A stretch of 64,000 nt of DNA from Alphaproteobacteria bacterium (GCA_017307275.1 JAFKFK010000023.1:1-64000); one strand, 5' to 3'; positions 1 through 10,953 are shown, counted from the stretch's first letter. Numbers and translations: made by a program. Notes: generated by a model from the sequence alone, not told the origin.

Positions 1-741
1 TTCGGCCATCACACGCGCCGCTGGAACCCCAAGATGAAGCCGTACCTGTTCGGGGTGCGCAACGGGGTCCATATCATCGATCTGACCAAGACCGTTCCGC
101 TGCTGGAGCAGGCGCTGAAGCAGGTTCGCGACGTTGTCGCCAGTGGCGGCCGTGTGCTGTTCGTCGGCACTAAGGCGGCTGCGGCTGATCGCGTCGCCGA
201 TGCGGCCCGGCGCTGCGGCCAGTACTACGTCAATCACCGCTGGCTGGGCGGCATGATCACCAACTGGCAGACCATCTCTGCCTCGATCAAGCGCCTGCGC
301 GAGCTCGACGATCGCCTCAAGGGTGACGTCATTGGTCTCACCAAGAAAGAACAGCTCGACCTGACGCGCGAGCGCGACAAGCTCGAGCGGTCGCTGGGCG
401 GCATCAAGGAAATGGGCGGCACGCCCGACATGCTGTTCATCATCGACACCAACAAGGAGGCGATTGCCGTCCAGGAAGCCCGCAAGCGCGGCATTCCGAT
501 CGTGGCGGTGCTCGACAGCAACTCCGATCCGGACGGTGTCGATTTCCCGATCCCGGGCAACGACGACGCCATCCGCGCCGTCTCGCTCTACTGCGATCTG
601 ATGGCGGCTTCGGTGCTCGACGGCATCCGGGCCGAGATCGCAGCTTCCGGTGGCGACATCGGCGAACTGACTGAACAGCCCGCGGAAGAAATCCCGTCGG
701 CAGGCGACGGCGCTGGCGCCGAGGCGTTGCCGGCCGAGTAG
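1..741 (+). CDS. rpsB: 30S ribosomal protein S2, 5' end cut off by the window edge
   Basis: Small-subunit ribosomal protein S2. The reading frame is open from base 1, where the family motif [12 protein letters not shown] is already present, so roughly the first 17 codons lie outside the window; the ATG at 34 is internal. Typical S2 segments follow: [17 protein letters not shown], the [11 protein letters not shown] segment and the [12 protein letters not shown] segment. The C-terminal tail is acidic and alanine-rich, as in many alphaproteobacteria. It heads the rpsB-tsf-pyrH-frr cluster, and a perfect hairpin lies 30 bases after its stop. Identity is certain; only the start is missing. Confidence 0.97.
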   Translation, partial: FGHHTRRWNPKMKPYLFGVRNGVHIIDLTKTVPLLEQALKQVRDVVASGGRVLFVGTKAAAADRVADAARRCGQYYVNHRWLGGMITNWQTISASIKRLRELDDRLKGDVIGLTKKEQLDLTRERDKLERSLGGIKEMGGTPDMLFIIDTNKEAIAVQEARKRGIPIVAVLDSNSDPDGVDFPIPGNDDAIRAVSLYCDLMAASVLDGIRAEIAASGGDIGELTEQPAEEIPSAGDGAGAEALPAE

Positions 742-771
742 GCCAGGCCCCTCATCGACAAGAGACGAACG

Positions 772-793
772 GGGCCGGTCGGAAGACCGGCCC
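772..793 (+). terminator. Perfect 9-bp hairpin between rpsB and tsf
   Basis: GGGCCGGTC (772-780) and GACCGGCCC (785-793) are exact inverted repeats around a GGAA loop. Only TTGT follows, so a full intrinsic terminator is not supported. A partial terminator or RNA-processing site that sets the S2 to EF-Ts ratio is the likeliest role (inference). Confidence 0.6.
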
Positions 794-824
794 TTGTCAC
801 ACCAACGAGTCACGGAGCACTACA

Positions 825-1751
825 ATGGCTGAGATCACGGCTGCCCTCGTCAAGGAACTGCGCGAGAAGACCGGCGCGGGCATGATGGATTGCAAGAAGG
901 CGCTGAACGAAGTCGGAGGCGACATCGAGAAGGCGATCGACTGGCTGCGCACCAAGGGCCTGTCTGCGGCCTCGAAGAAGGCCGGCCGCGTTGCCGCCGA
1001 GGGCCTGGTGGGCGTCGCCGCGAACGGCACCAAGGGGGCCGTGATCGAGGTCAATGCCGAGACCGACTTCGTCGGCCGGAACGACCAGTTCCAGAAGTTC
1101 GTTACGGCGGCGTCCAAGCTTGCGCTCGATAACGGCGGCGACCTCGCCAAGGTGGCGGCGGCGCCGTTTCCCGGCACTGGCCGTGACGTGCAGGGCGAGC
1201 TGACGAACCTGATCGCCACGATCGGCGAGAACATGAGCCTGCGCCGCGCCGCCTCTCTGTCGGTGTCGGACGGTGTCGTCGTCGCCTACACGCACAATGC
1301 CGTCGCGCCGGACCTCGGCAAGATCGGTGTGCTGGTGGCGCTCGAGTCGACAGGCGACAAGGCCAAGCTTGCCGCTCTCGGAAAGCAGTTCGCCATGCAC
1401 GTGGCCGCGACCAACCCGCAGTCGTTGACCGTGGCCGAGCTCGATCCGGCGGTGATCGAGCGCGAGCGTGCGGTTCTCGCCGAGAAGGCGGGGCAGAGCG
1501 GCAAGGCCGGCGATATCATCGCCAAGATGGTCGAAGGTGGTCTGCGCAAGTTCCACCAGGAAGTCGTCCTGCTCGAGCAGGCCTTCGTGATGGACGGCAA
1601 GACCAAGATTTCGAAGGTCGTCGAGGAAGCGGCCAAGCAGGTCGGCGCGCCGGTCAATCTGGCAGGCTATCTGCGCTTCGCCCTGGGCGAAGGCATTGAG
1701 AAGAAGAGCGAGGATTTTGCGGCCGAGGTGGCCGCCCAGCTCAAGAAGTAG
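825..1751 (+). CDS. tsf: Translation elongation factor Ts
   Basis: Guanine nucleotide exchange factor that recharges EF-Tu in the cytoplasm. The 308-residue protein starts with the UBA-like N-terminal domain, including the signature [13 protein letters not shown] (residues 15-27). The EF-Tu-contacting TDFV motif is at residues 80-83. Length fits the bacterial family. The ATG at 825 sits after GGAGCACTACA. It follows rpsB and precedes pyrH, the classic order, with a hairpin on each side. No anomaly seen. Confidence 0.97.
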   Translation: MAEITAALVKELREKTGAGMMDCKKALNEVGGDIEKAIDWLRTKGLSAASKKAGRVAAEGLVGVAANGTKGAVIEVNAETDFVGRNDQFQKFVTAASKLALDNGGDLAKVAAAPFPGTGRDVQGELTNLIATIGENMSLRRAASLSVSDGVVVAYTHNAVAPDLGKIGVLVALESTGDKAKLAALGKQFAMHVAATNPQSLTVAELDPAVIERERAVLAEKAGQSGKAGDIIAKMVEGGLRKFHQEVVLLEQAFVMDGKTKISKVVEEAAKQVGAPVNLAGYLRFALGEGIEKKSEDFAAEVAAQLKK

Positions 1752-1767
1752 TATTAAAACCATCACT

Positions 1768-1794
1768 GGCGCGCGAGCACTGGGCTTGCGCGCC
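1768..1794 (+). terminator. 11-bp GC-rich hairpin between tsf and pyrH
   Basis: GGCGCGCGAGC (1768-1778) pairs with GCTTGCGCGCC (1784-1794), with one G-U pair and a 5-base loop. No T-run follows. It probably attenuates transcription from the ribosomal genes into pyrH, or stabilises the upstream mRNA (inference). Confidence 0.5.
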
Positions 1795-1820
1795 CAAGAC
1801 AACGTAATCAGAGGAATCTG

Positions 1821-2546
1821 ATGCCGTCGGGTCCCCGTTATCGCCGTGTCCTTTTGAAGCTCTCTGGCGAGGGGCTCATGGGGAATCGGGAATATGGCCT
1901 CGATCCCGACATGGTTTCGATGGTCGCGCAGGAAGTGAAGACCGTGCACGCCATGGGTGTGCAGGTTTGCCTCGTGATTGGCGGTGGCAACATTTTCCGT
2001 GGCGTTTCGGCGGCGGCATCCGGTATGGACCGCGCGAGCGGTGACTACATGGGCATGCTGGCGACCGTGATCAATTCACTTGCCATGCAAAGCGCATTGG
2101 AGCGACAGGGATTGCAGACGCGTGTCCAGTCGGCGATCCCGATGACCACGGTGTGCGAGCCCTACATCCGGCGCCGCGCTGCCCGCCACATGGAAAAGGG
2201 CCGCGTCGTGATCTTCGCGGCCGGCACCGGCAACCCGTTCTTCACGACTGACACGGCTGCCGCCCTCCGCGCGGCCGAGATGAGCGTCGATGGTTTGCTC
2301 AAGGGCACGCAGGTCGACGGCGTCTACTCAGCCGATCCGCGCAAGGACAAGAATGCCAAGCGTTACGACACGCTGACCTACATGGACGTGCTGTCGCGCG
2401 ACCTGCAGGTGATGGATGCGTCGGCCGTCTCGCTGGCTCGCGAGAACCGTATCCCCATCATCGTTTTCGACATTCACAAGCCCGGTGCCTTCGCAGAGAC
2501 GATGCGTGGCGAGGGTACATTTACCATCATCAAAGACGAGGCCTGA
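1821..2546 (+). CDS. pyrH: UMP kinase
   Basis: Phosphorylates UMP to UDP, an essential pyrimidine step; bacterial PyrH belongs to the amino-acid kinase superfamily and is hexameric. The 241-residue protein has the N-terminal LLKLSGE segment (11-17), the phosphate-binding GGGNIFRG (54-61), and the [15 protein letters not shown] substrate loop. The start ATG at 1821 follows an AGAGGAA ribosome binding site. It sits two bases ahead of frr, indicating a shared transcript. Confidence 0.97.
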   Translation: MPSGPRYRRVLLKLSGEGLMGNREYGLDPDMVSMVAQEVKTVHAMGVQVCLVIGGGNIFRGVSAAASGMDRASGDYMGMLATVINSLAMQSALERQGLQTRVQSAIPMTTVCEPYIRRRAARHMEKGRVVIFAAGTGNPFFTTDTAAALRAAEMSVDGLLKGTQVDGVYSADPRKDKNAKRYDTLTYMDVLSRDLQVMDASAVSLARENRIPIIVFDIHKPGAFAETMRGEGTFTIIKDEA

Positions 2547-2548
2547 TC

Positions 2549-3103
2549 ATGACCGCCGATCTCAAGGAGCTCGAGAAGCGCATGCAGGGCGCCATGGACG
2601 CCTTGAAAAAGGAGTTCGCGGGTCTGCGCACCGGCCGTGCCTCGGTCAACCTGCTCGACCCGGTCGTCGTCGAGGCCTACGGTCAGCGTATGCAGCTCAA
2701 TCAGGTCGGCACGGTGAGCGCGCCCGAACCGCGACTGCTGACCGTCAGCGTGTGGGACAAGGGCCTGGTCGTGTCGACTGCCAAGGCGATTCGCGAAGCG
2801 GGCCTCGGCCTCAATCCGGCGCCGGATGGTCAGATGATCCGCATCCCGATTCCCGAACTCACGACCGAGCGCCGCAACGAGCTGGCCAAGCTCGCGCATA
2901 AGTATGCTGAACATGGTCGCGTCGCCGTGCGCAACGTGCGCCGCGACGGCATGGAAGCGCTCAAGAAGGCCGAGAAGGATCACAAGATCTCGGAAGACGA
3001 GCACCGTCAGAAGTCGGACGAGGTGCAGAAGCTTACGGACCGCTTCGTGAAGCTGGTCGACGAGTCGCTGGCGCATAAGGAAAAAGAGATCAAGACGGTC
3101 TGA
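2549..3103 (+). CDS. frr: Ribosome recycling factor
   Basis: Splits post-termination ribosomes together with EF-G. The 184-residue length is standard for RRF. The sequence shows the expected LRTGRAS segment, the [11 protein letters not shown] turn and the long helical C-terminus with [19 protein letters not shown]. It starts two bases after pyrH. Its stop overlaps the uppS start as TGATG (3101-3105), which points to translational coupling. Confidence 0.97.
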   Translation: MTADLKELEKRMQGAMDALKKEFAGLRTGRASVNLLDPVVVEAYGQRMQLNQVGTVSAPEPRLLTVSVWDKGLVVSTAKAIREAGLGLNPAPDGQMIRIPIPELTTERRNELAKLAHKYAEHGRVAVRNVRRDGMEALKKAEKDHKISEDEHRQKSDEVQKLTDRFVKLVDESLAHKEKEIKTV

Positions 3104-3843
3104 TGTCGACAGCGCCGCTTCCCGCAGCCTCCGGCGGAGCGTCGGAGCCCCACCACGTTGCCATCATCATGGATGGCAACGGGCGTTGGGCAAAGGCACG
3201 CGGGTTGCCGCGGGTGGCGGGCCATCGCCGCGGTGCCGATGCGGTGCGACGGGTGGTGCGTGGGGCCGGCGAACTCGGTATCCCGGTGCTGACACTGTTC
3301 GCCTTTTCGACGGAGAACTGGGCGCGACCCGCCGACGAGGTCAGCGACCTCATGGGATTGCTGCGCCACTACCTTCGCAGCGAACTGGAAGAACTGCGCA
3401 AGAACGGTGCGCGCCTGCGGGTCATCGGCAATCGCGAAGGGCTGGCGCCGGACATCGTGCGCGACATCGCCGAAGCCGAAAACCTGACGCAGGGCAACAG
3501 CCGTATCGACGTGAACATCTGCGTCAATTACGGCTCGCGCGATGAGATCGTCCGCGCCGCCCGTATCCTGGCGAAGCGTGCCGTTGCGGGCGAACTAACG
3601 GCGGACGGCATCGACGAGAGTTCCTTCGAGCGCGAACTCCTTACGGCTGGCGTGCCCGATCCGGATCTCCTGATCCGGACCAGCGGCGAGCAGCGTATCA
3701 GCAACTTCCTCCTCTGGCAGTGCGCCTACGCAGAGCTGGTTTTCGTCGACACGCTGTGGCCGGATTTCGGCAAGGAACACCTGGAGCAGGCAGTAGCCGA
3801 GTTCCGTCGGCGTGAGCGGCGTTATGGCGGCGTCGGAAGCTGA
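3103..3843 (+). CDS. uppS: Isoprenyl transferase (undecaprenyl diphosphate synthase)
   Basis: Cis-prenyltransferase that condenses isopentenyl diphosphate units into undecaprenyl diphosphate, the lipid carrier for peptidoglycan and other envelope polymers. The 246-residue protein has the catalytic MDGNGRWAK motif with Asp24, the FAFSTENWARP motif, and the C-terminal RTSGEQRISNFLLWQ and ELVFVDTLWPDF segments. It overlaps frr by one base and cdsA by about 30 bases. In this organism it may mainly serve peptidoglycan, since LPS genes are missing nearby (inference). Confidence 0.96.
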   Translation: MSTAPLPAASGGASEPHHVAIIMDGNGRWAKARGLPRVAGHRRGADAVRRVVRGAGELGIPVLTLFAFSTENWARPADEVSDLMGLLRHYLRSELEELRKNGARLRVIGNREGLAPDIVRDIAEAENLTQGNSRIDVNICVNYGSRDEIVRAARILAKRAVAGELTADGIDESSFERELLTAGVPDPDLLIRTSGEQRISNFLLWQCAYAELVFVDTLWPDFGKEHLEQAVAEFRRRERRYGGVGS

Positions 3844-4519
3844 AACGCCGGCAGGTCGCGGCGGGCGGTTCGCGGGCTTGGCCCTGCGGCTGCTGTCGGC
3901 TGTGGTTCTCGGTCCGCTGCTGCTGGCCGCTGTCTGGTATGGCTATCCCTGGATAGATCTCGTTGCGGCCCTCGCTGCACCGCTGATGATTTTCGAATGG
4001 ACGCGGTTGACCCGTGGCAGTCCGATCCTGCGCGTGTTGGCTTGGTTCTATGCGCTGGCTGCCGTGACCGCGCTCCTGTGGATACGCCACCAACCGGCCT
4101 TCGGGCGCGAGACGCTGATCTGGATTCTGGTCTGCATCTGGGCGACGGATATCGGCGCCTATTTCGTTGGCAGAGCGGCTGGCGGCGCGAAGCTGGCGCC
4201 GCGGATCAGCCCCGGCAAGACATGGTCGGGATTGATTGGCGGGATGGCATGGGCTGCAATGGCCAGCGCAGCCGCCGGCTATGCATTCGGCCTCGGCGAG
4301 ACGGTGCCGCTGGCCATGATGGGGGCCGGGCTGGCTGTCATTGGTCAGCTGGGCGATCTGCTGGAATCGGCCGCCAAGAGGCGGGTGGGGGTCAAGGACA
4401 GCGGTCGGCTGATCCCGGGCCATGGCGGCCTGCTCGATCGGGTCGACGGTTTGATCGCCGTGCTGGTTGCTGTCGGCCTGGCACGACTCGTCATGGGCGA
4501 GACATGGCCTTGGACATGA
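3812..4519 (+). CDS. cdsA: Phosphatidate cytidylyltransferase
   Basis: Membrane enzyme making CDP-diacylglycerol from phosphatidate and CTP, the branch point to all phospholipids. The C-terminal family signature is intact, with KRRVGVKDSGRLIPGHGGLLDR-type spacing of the KD, GHGG and DR residues, and SPGKTWSGLIGG lies ahead of it. Several hydrophobic segments span most of the 235 residues. The GTG at 3812 is the longest start; an ATG at 3824 is equally possible. Its end overlaps the dxr start, consistent with one operon. Confidence 0.93.
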   Translation: MSGVMAASEAETPAGRGGRFAGLALRLLSAVVLGPLLLAAVWYGYPWIDLVAALAAPLMIFEWTRLTRGSPILRVLAWFYALAAVTALLWIRHQPAFGRETLIWILVCIWATDIGAYFVGRAAGGAKLAPRISPGKTWSGLIGGMAWAAMASAAAGYAFGLGETVPLAMMGAGLAVIGQLGDLLESAAKRRVGVKDSGRLIPGHGGLLDRVDGLIAVLVAVGLARLVMGETWPWT

Positions 4520-5718
4520 CAAAGTGGGTGGCGCCTTCGCACGATCGTCCGCGTGGTGTGACGATCCTCGGCTCGACCGGCTCGGTCGGCCAGAGCACGG
4601 TCGATCTTATTGCCCGGGATCCTGCAAGCTATCGTGTCGAAGCACTCGTGGCCGGTACGGCCGTCGAGTTGCTGGCCGAGCAGGCGAGGCGCCTGAAGGC
4701 GCGCCTCGCCGTAGTGGCCGATCCGGCGCGTTTCCAGGCGCTGAAGGAAGCGCTGGCCGGCACGTCGATCGAGGCCGCTGCCGGGCCTGAGGCGGTGGTC
4801 GAAGCCGCATCGCGGCCCGCCGAATGGGTGATGGCCGCCATCGTGGGGTTCGTCGGGCTCGCGCCGACGCTTGCTGCCGCACGCCGCGGCGCCATGGTGG
4901 CACTGGCGAACAAGGAGGCGGTGGTCTGTGCTGGCCGCCTGCTGTTCGAGGCCATCGATCGTTCGGGCGGCACGCTGTTGCCGGTCGACTCGGAACACAA
5001 TGCCATCTTCCAGGTCTTCGAGCCCCAGCAGCGTCACGCCGTCGACCGGCTGATCCTCACCGCATCGGGAGGGCCGTTCCGTAACTGGTCGCTGGCAGAC
5101 ATGGCCGAGGCCACGCCGGAGCAGGCGCTGGCCCATCCAAACTGGGACATGGGCGCCAAGATCTCCATCGACTCGGCGACTCTGATGAACAAAGGGCTGG
5201 AGCTCATCGAGGCGCATCTGCTGTTTGGCTTGCCGGAAGGGCAGGTCGAGATCGTGGTGCATCCCCAGTCCGTCATCCATTCGATGGTCGCCTATCGCGA
5301 CGGTTCGGTGCTGGCGCAGCTCGGTACCGCGGACATGCGCGTTCCCATTACCCATGCCCTCGGCTGGCCGTCGCGCATCGACGGTCCGGCCGCGCGGCTC
5401 GACTTCACGCAACTCTCTGCGCTCACGTTCGAGCGGCCCGATTCTGGCCGCTTTCCCGCTCTACGTTTGGCCCGCGAAGCGCTAGTCACTGGTGGATTCG
5501 CACCGGTCGTGCTGAATGCGGCGAACGAAGCGGGGGTTGCGGCCTTCCTGGCGCGCCGCATCGGGTTCCTCGACATTGCGCGCACGGTCGAGGACGTCAT
5601 GGCCGGTTGGAATGGCTTGGCTAACCCCGTGGAAACGCTCGACCAGGTCAAGGCGGCAGATCTGGAGGCCCGGCGGCGGGCCGAGGAGATCTGCAAGGGC
5701 AAAGAGCTGAGCAATTGA
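4504..5718 (+). CDS. dxr: 1-deoxy-D-xylulose 5-phosphate reductoisomerase
   Basis: Second step of the MEP isoprenoid pathway: DXP to MEP using NADPH and a divalent metal. The nucleotide-binding GSTGSVG is at residues 23-29. The ANKEAVV segment, the metal/substrate site VDSEHNAIFQ and the HPNWDMGAKISIDSATLMNKG block are all present. The ATG at 4504 (404 residues) follows GGGCGAGAC; an ATG at 4516 forms an ATGA overlap with the cdsA stop and is a real alternative. It supplies precursors to uppS, encoded two genes upstream. Confidence 0.96.
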   Translation: MALDMTKWVAPSHDRPRGVTILGSTGSVGQSTVDLIARDPASYRVEALVAGTAVELLAEQARRLKARLAVVADPARFQALKEALAGTSIEAAAGPEAVVEAASRPAEWVMAAIVGFVGLAPTLAAARRGAMVALANKEAVVCAGRLLFEAIDRSGGTLLPVDSEHNAIFQVFEPQQRHAVDRLILTASGGPFRNWSLADMAEATPEQALAHPNWDMGAKISIDSATLMNKGLELIEAHLLFGLPEGQVEIVVHPQSVIHSMVAYRDGSVLAQLGTADMRVPITHALGWPSRIDGPAARLDFTQLSALTFERPDSGRFPALRLAREALVTGGFAPVVLNAANEAGVAAFLARRIGFLDIARTVEDVMAGWNGLANPVETLDQVKAADLEARRRAEEICKGKELSN

Positions 5719-5748
5719 ACTAGACCAGAACCCATGATCCACTGAACC

Positions 5749-7128
5749 ATGCAAAGCGTCGCCAGCCTTTTCACGACATATCTTCCGTATTTCATTCTGG
5801 TGCTGACGCTGCTCGTGTTCGTGCACGAGTTCGGCCACTACTGGGTGGCGCGGCGGTTCGGCATTCATGCCGAGGTCTTTTCCATCGGCTTCGGACCGGA
5901 AATCGTCGGCTGGACCGACCGCAACGGGACCCGGTGGAAGATTTCGGCCATTCCCCTGGGCGGCTATGTGAAGTTCCTGGGCGACAGCGACGAGACCAGC
6001 GCCACGCCCACCGATCAGCCCCTCTCGCAAGCCGACCGGCGGCGCGCGTTCTTCAGCCAGCCGCTCTATGCGCGGACGGCCGTCGTCCTGGGCGGCCCGA
6101 TGGCGAACCTGCTGTTCGCCTTCGTGCTCCTGACGGGCGTCTTTTATGTCATGGGCGAGCCCTATTCGCCGGCAGTGGTCGCCGTGCAGCAGGACGGACC
6201 GGCTGCCCGCGCGGGCCTGCGCAGCGGGGACGTGGTGGTCGGCCTCAACGGCAAGCGCATCGATCGCTACGAGGATATCCAGGATTCACAGATCCTGTAT
6301 CTCGCCAAGCCGATGTCGATCGAGTACCGGCGCGGCGGGCAGCTTCTCCGTGGAGAGATTGCGCCGCAGTTCTGCGAGCGGACGGACCGCTACAACAACA
6401 CGCTGCGCTATGGCGATCTCGGCATGGACCAGCTCATCCGGCCGGTCGTCGGCGGCTTCACGGCCAACAGCCCGGCAGAGGCGGCGGGCCTCAAGGTCGG
6501 CGACCTGCTGCTGGCGATTGACAGCAAGCCGGTGGATTATTTTTCTCGGATCCCTGAATTGATCGGCAGCCGCGGTGGGCAACCTGTGACCGTTACCTAC
6601 GAGCGCGGGGGCCGGCGCGAGGAGGCAACAGTCGTCCCGATCGCCGACAAGACGCTCGACTGCGCCGGCAAGGAACAGGCGATTGGTCGGCTGCGCGTAC
6701 GCCCTGCGGCCGTCACGGAATACCGCCACCAGGGTGTTATCGGCGCCATGGGCGCCGGGGTGAATGCGGTCTGGAGCATGACCACGATGTTCTACACATC
6801 GATGGGTCAGATCTTGACGGCGACAAGACCTGTGGATGAACTCGGGGGACCTATTCGCATTGCCAAGGCAGCCGGCGAGGCGTCGCATGCTGGTTGGGGG
6901 GGGATCCTCAATCTTGTCATCGCCTTGTCGGTCGTGCTGGGAGTTTTCAACCTTCTGCCCGTTCCGATGCTCGACGGAGGACATCTCGCCATGTACCTCT
7001 ATGAAGCGGTACGTGGCCGGCCACTCAGCCTCAGGGCTCAGGAGGTTGGGTTGAAGTTGGGCTTCGCCCTTGTCATAGGCATGGCGCTGATAGCGACATT
7101 CAATGACATCAGGCTGCTATTGCGGTGA
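5749..7128 (+). CDS. rseP: Site-2 intramembrane metalloprotease RseP
   Basis: Inner-membrane zinc protease that cleaves anti-sigma factors within the membrane during envelope stress and also clears remnant signal peptides. HEFGH (residues 26-30) in the first membrane helix supplies the zinc ligands and catalytic Glu. The NLLPVPMLDGGH segment near residues 401-412 gives the third ligand. Two PDZ-like regions lie between, around GPAARAGLRSGDVV and SPAEAAGLKVGDLL. At 459 residues it is full length. It precedes bamA, as in most proteobacteria. Confidence 0.95.
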   Translation: MQSVASLFTTYLPYFILVLTLLVFVHEFGHYWVARRFGIHAEVFSIGFGPEIVGWTDRNGTRWKISAIPLGGYVKFLGDSDETSATPTDQPLSQADRRRAFFSQPLYARTAVVLGGPMANLLFAFVLLTGVFYVMGEPYSPAVVAVQQDGPAARAGLRSGDVVVGLNGKRIDRYEDIQDSQILYLAKPMSIEYRRGGQLLRGEIAPQFCERTDRYNNTLRYGDLGMDQLIRPVVGGFTANSPAEAAGLKVGDLLLAIDSKPVDYFSRIPELIGSRGGQPVTVTYERGGRREEATVVPIADKTLDCAGKEQAIGRLRVRPAAVTEYRHQGVIGAMGAGVNAVWSMTTMFYTSMGQILTATRPVDELGGPIRIAKAAGEASHAGWGGILNLVIALSVVLGVFNLLPVPMLDGGHLAMYLYEAVRGRPLSLRAQEVGLKLGFALVIGMALIATFNDIRLLLR

Positions 7129-7168
7129 GTGACGCGAACCTGTGGGAAAAAGGCAGGGGACAAAAGGG

Positions 7169-9541
7169 ATGACGAAGTCCCAGATGCCGGTTTATGAAGC
7201 TGCGTTCGCGGGTTTGGCCATCGGTAAGGTCTGGCAAGCGCCGGGGGTGAGTTTGATCTTTCGTTGGGCCGTACTGGCCGTTGCTGCAATTCTCATGCTC
7301 AGTACGACGGCACACGCCCAAAGGGGTGCGGCCGGCGGGACGATTCAAGCCATCCAGATCGATGGAAACGTCCGTTCGGAAGCGGCGACGATTCGCTCTT
7401 ACCTGCAGCTGAAGCCTGGCGAGCCCTTCGATGCGGCCGCGGCCGACCGCTCGCTGAAGGCGCTGTTTGCGACTGGGCTCTTCTCCGACGTCGCGATCCA
7501 TATGCAGGGCTCGACCCTCGTCGTGAAGGTCACCGAGAACCCGATCATCAATCGCGTGGCGTTCGAGGGAAACAGCAAGATCGAGGACGACAAACTGCGC
7601 GACGAAGTGCAGTCCAAACCTCGACAGGTATTCACGCGCGCGCGCGTCCAGTCCGACGTCGAGCGCATCCTGACGATCTACCGTCGCAGCGGCCGTTACA
7701 ACGCATCGGTCGAGCCGAAGGTCATCCATCTCGAGCAAGGCCGTGTCGATCTCGTCTTCGAGATCAACGAAGGCGACGTGACCGGCGTCAAGCGTATCAG
7801 CTTCGTCGGTAACGAGGCGTTCGGCGACGGCACGCTGCGCGGCAAGATCCGGACGACGGAGAGCGCTTGGTGGCGCTTCCTGTCTTCGGACGACCGTTTC
7901 GATCCGGATCGCCTTAATCTCGATCGCGAGCTTCTGCGCAAATTCTACCTTTCGGAAGGCTATGCCGACTTCCGTGTCGTCTCTGCGGTTGCTGAGCTTG
8001 CTCCGAACCGTGAAGGCTTCTTCATCACCTTCACGATCAACGAGGGTGAGCGCTATCGCTTCGGGAAGGTCGACGTCACTAGCCGCTTTCAGGGCCTCGA
8101 CGTCGACGTGATCAAGGGCTTCCTGACCATGAGCGAAGGCGAATGGTACGACGCCGACGAGGTCGAGAAGTCCGTTTCCAACATCTCCGAGGCGGTCGGC
8201 ACGCTGGGCTACGCGTTCGTCGACGTCCGGCCGAACATCCGGCGCAACAAGGACAACCTGACCGTGGACGTCATTTTCGACGTCCAGGAGGGACCGCGCG
8301 TCTACGTCGAGCGCATCAACATTTCGGGCAATACCCGAACCCTCGACAAGGTTATCCGGCGTGAATTCCGTCTGGCCGAGGGCGACGCTTTCAGCACCGC
8401 AAAGGTTCGCCGCAGCCAGCAGCGCCTCCGTAATCTCGGCTTCTTCGAGAAGGTCGACGTTTCGGCGGCGCCAGGCTCGGCGCCCGACAAGACCAACCTC
8501 GAAGTCCAGGTTGTCGAGCAGAGTACCGGTGAAATCTCCTTCGGCGCCGGCTACTCGTCGACCGCCGGCATCGTCGGCGATATCTCGGTCAAGGAACGCA
8601 ACCTGCTCGGCAAGGGCCAGGAGCTGCGCCTCGGCCTGTCGCTGGGCACCTTGAGCACCGTCATCGACCTCGGCTTCACCGAGCCTTACTTCATGGACCG
8701 CCAGGTTTCGGCGGGCTTCGATATCTTCAGAACGTCGAACGATCGCCAGAACGTCGCGAGCTATAGCGATCGCAGCTTGGGCTTCGCGCTTCGCGCCGGC
8801 TGGGCCTACAGCGAAAACCTCCGGCAGCTGGTCCGCTATACCCTGCGTCAGACTGATATCTACAACGTCCAGTTCTGGGCCTCGCCGATCATCCAGGCGC
8901 AGGCCGGCACTCAGGTCGTGTCGGAACTGTCCGAGACGATCCTCTGGGATACCCGCGATACGCGTCTGAACACGACCAAGGGCTTCCTGGTCCGCAACAC
9001 GGTGGCCGTGGCCGGCGCGATCGGTACCGAGCAGTATGTCCGCACGACGGCCGACGCGGTCTATTACTACTCGCTCTTCGAGGACGTCGTGGCGTCGGTC
9101 GGCGGCTCGGTCGGCCTGGTCCTGCCGTATGGCGGTTCCTATGTCCGCCTGAACAACCTGTTCTTCATCGGTGGCGACACGCTGCGCGGCTTCGCGGTCG
9201 GCGGTATCGGTCCGCGCGACGCCGGCACCACCGATTCGCTCGGCGGCCAGTACTACTACACGGGCACGGCGGAGCTTTCCTATCCGCTACCCTTCGTGCC
9301 GAAGGAGGTTGCGCTTCTCGGCAAGGCCTTCGTCGATATCGGCTCGCTGTGGGGTGTCCAGTCGACCACGAGCAACACCACGTCGGTGCTGGACAGCCAG
9401 TTGATGCGTGTCGCGGCCGGTGTCGGCATCCAGTGGGTGTCGCCGTTCGGTCCGATCCGAATTGACTATGCCTGGCCGGTTCAATACGAGGCGTGGGACA
9501 AGCTACAGAACATTCGCTTCAGCTTCGGCACGCGCTTCTGA
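7169..9541 (+). CDS. bamA: Outer membrane protein assembly factor BamA
   Basis: Core of the BAM machine that inserts beta-barrel proteins into the outer membrane. After a signal peptide (hydrophobic [12 protein letters not shown], then TTAHAQ) come five POTRA domains and a C-terminal 16-strand barrel. The barrel includes the GGDTLRGF motif, and the protein ends in FSFGTRF with a terminal Phe as expected of a barrel signal. The ATG at 7169 has AAAAGGG just upstream. A GTG at 7247 would give a shorter, more standard signal peptide, and a GTG at 7142 is also in frame. In most alphaproteobacteria lpxD follows; here fabZ follows directly after 16 bases. Confidence 0.96.
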   Translation: MTKSQMPVYEAAFAGLAIGKVWQAPGVSLIFRWAVLAVAAILMLSTTAHAQRGAAGGTIQAIQIDGNVRSEAATIRSYLQLKPGEPFDAAAADRSLKALFATGLFSDVAIHMQGSTLVVKVTENPIINRVAFEGNSKIEDDKLRDEVQSKPRQVFTRARVQSDVERILTIYRRSGRYNASVEPKVIHLEQGRVDLVFEINEGDVTGVKRISFVGNEAFGDGTLRGKIRTTESAWWRFLSSDDRFDPDRLNLDRELLRKFYLSEGYADFRVVSAVAELAPNREGFFITFTINEGERYRFGKVDVTSRFQGLDVDVIKGFLTMSEGEWYDADEVEKSVSNISEAVGTLGYAFVDVRPNIRRNKDNLTVDVIFDVQEGPRVYVERINISGNTRTLDKVIRREFRLAEGDAFSTAKVRRSQQRLRNLGFFEKVDVSAAPGSAPDKTNLEVQVVEQSTGEISFGAGYSSTAGIVGDISVKERNLLGKGQELRLGLSLGTLSTVIDLGFTEPYFMDRQVSAGFDIFRTSNDRQNVASYSDRSLGFALRAGWAYSENLRQLVRYTLRQTDIYNVQFWASPIIQAQAGTQVVSELSETILWDTRDTRLNTTKGFLVRNTVAVAGAIGTEQYVRTTADAVYYYSLFEDVVASVGGSVGLVLPYGGSYVRLNNLFFIGGDTLRGFAVGGIGPRDAGTTDSLGGQYYYTGTAELSYPLPFVPKEVALLGKAFVDIGSLWGVQSTTSNTTSVLDSQLMRVAAGVGIQWVSPFGPIRIDYAWPVQYEAWDKLQNIRFSFGTRF

Positions 9542-9557
9542 TGGGGATGTCGCGGTC

Positions 9558-10034
9558 ATGAACGTACAAGCCGACAAAGCCAGCGTCGCCACGGCGACCT
9601 CGGTGGACATCAAGCGGATCCTGCAAATGATCCCGCACCGCTATCCGATGCTCATGGTCGACAAGGTAGTCGACATGCAGCTCGACCACAGCGCCGTCGG
9701 GATCAAGAACGTCACGATCAACGAGCCATTCTTCCAGGGCCACTTTCCCTCCGACCCGGTGATGCCGGGCGTACTGGTCGTCGAGGCCATGGCACAGACT
9801 GCCTGTGTTCTCGTGGTGTCGACCTTCGGTGCTGCCTCGGAAGGCAAGCTGGTCTACTTCATGTCGATCGACGGTGTACGTTTCCGCCGTCCGGTCGTGC
9901 CGGGCGACCGGCTCGAACTGCACGTCCAAAAGGTGCAGAGCCGCGCCAATGTCTGGAAGTTTTCGGGCCGGGCGCTGGTCGAGGGCAAGGTCGCGGCCGA
10001 GGCTACATTCGCCGCCATGATCAGAGACAATTAG
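9558..10034 (+). CDS. fabZ: 3-hydroxyacyl-ACP dehydratase FabZ
   Basis: Dehydrates beta-hydroxyacyl-ACP in type II fatty acid synthesis. The 158-residue hot-dog protein has the active-site block [23 protein letters not shown] with catalytic His62 and Glu76. The ATG at 9558 is chosen because the longer open frame upstream overlaps bamA. FabZ normally sits between lpxD and lpxA, competing for their shared acyl-ACP substrate. Here it remains but both neighbours are gone, so the gene marks where the lpx genes would be. Confidence 0.95.
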   Translation: MNVQADKASVATATSVDIKRILQMIPHRYPMLMVDKVVDMQLDHSAVGIKNVTINEPFFQGHFPSDPVMPGVLVVEAMAQTACVLVVSTFGAASEGKLVYFMSIDGVRFRRPVVPGDRLELHVQKVQSRANVWKFSGRALVEGKVAAEATFAAMIRDN

Positions 10035-10059
10035 GGTCAGGGCCAAAGAGGAGAGGGAC

Positions 10060-10467
<408 letters not shown>

Positions 10468-10491
10468 GCTGCGTTTAGTTGCTTCGACTCG

Positions 10492-10953
10492 CTATTCATT
10501 CTGGGTGCCATCGGCGTAGCCGCCGCCGATGCGCCGACCGGGCGCCAGCAGGCCTTGGCCCGGGACATAATTGATTTCCAGCCGCGTCCCGTCAGGGTCT
10601 TCAAACAAGATCGAATAGTAGCCCGGGGCGAAGGCATCTTCGCGCGGCGGATGAACGACCTTAGCGCCAATTGAATTCAGGAAGGCATGCGCCTCGTCGA
10701 TGTCGCTGCGTTCGCGTGCGCGCCAGCAGTGATGGTGGAGGCCCACGGTGCCTTGCCGGAAACGCTGGCCGGCAAACTCGGCGGAGGGGGCATGGATGCC
10801 GAAGCCGGTACGTCCGCCCACTCCATAGAACGTGTTGTGGGTATCGGCCACGATGGTCATGCCGAGGAACGGCAGGAGCTTGCCGTAGAATTCCCGGGCC
10901 GCTGCGAAGTTGCCCGCCGTGATGAAGGTATGAGCGACGCCGTTGACCTGCAT
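10492..10953 (-). CDS. VOC-family (glyoxalase/dioxygenase superfamily) protein
   Basis: A 153-residue single-subunit member of the vicinal-oxygen-chelate superfamily. Paired beta-alpha-beta modules are recognisable from GVAHTFITAGNFAAAREFYG at the start and FEDPDGTRLEINYVPG near the end. The metal-binding positions appear kept: His8, His in GLHHHCWRA, and the Glu of LEINYV. Substrate cannot be told from sequence. It is convergent with gloA, only 24 bases apart. Confidence 0.8.
   Translation of the reverse strand: MQVNGVAHTFITAGNFAAAREFYGKLLPFLGMTIVADTHNTFYGVGGRTGFGIHAPSAEFAGQRFRQGTVGLHHHCWRARERSDIDEAHAFLNSIGAKVVHPPREDAFAPGYYSILFEDPDGTRLEINYVPGQGLLAPGRRIGGGYADGTQNE

Noticed and set aside
3997..4503. 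Upstream extension of dxr giving 573 residues
   Set aside because: The added part lies inside cdsA in another frame and is unlike any DXR; the start at 4504 gives the normal length.
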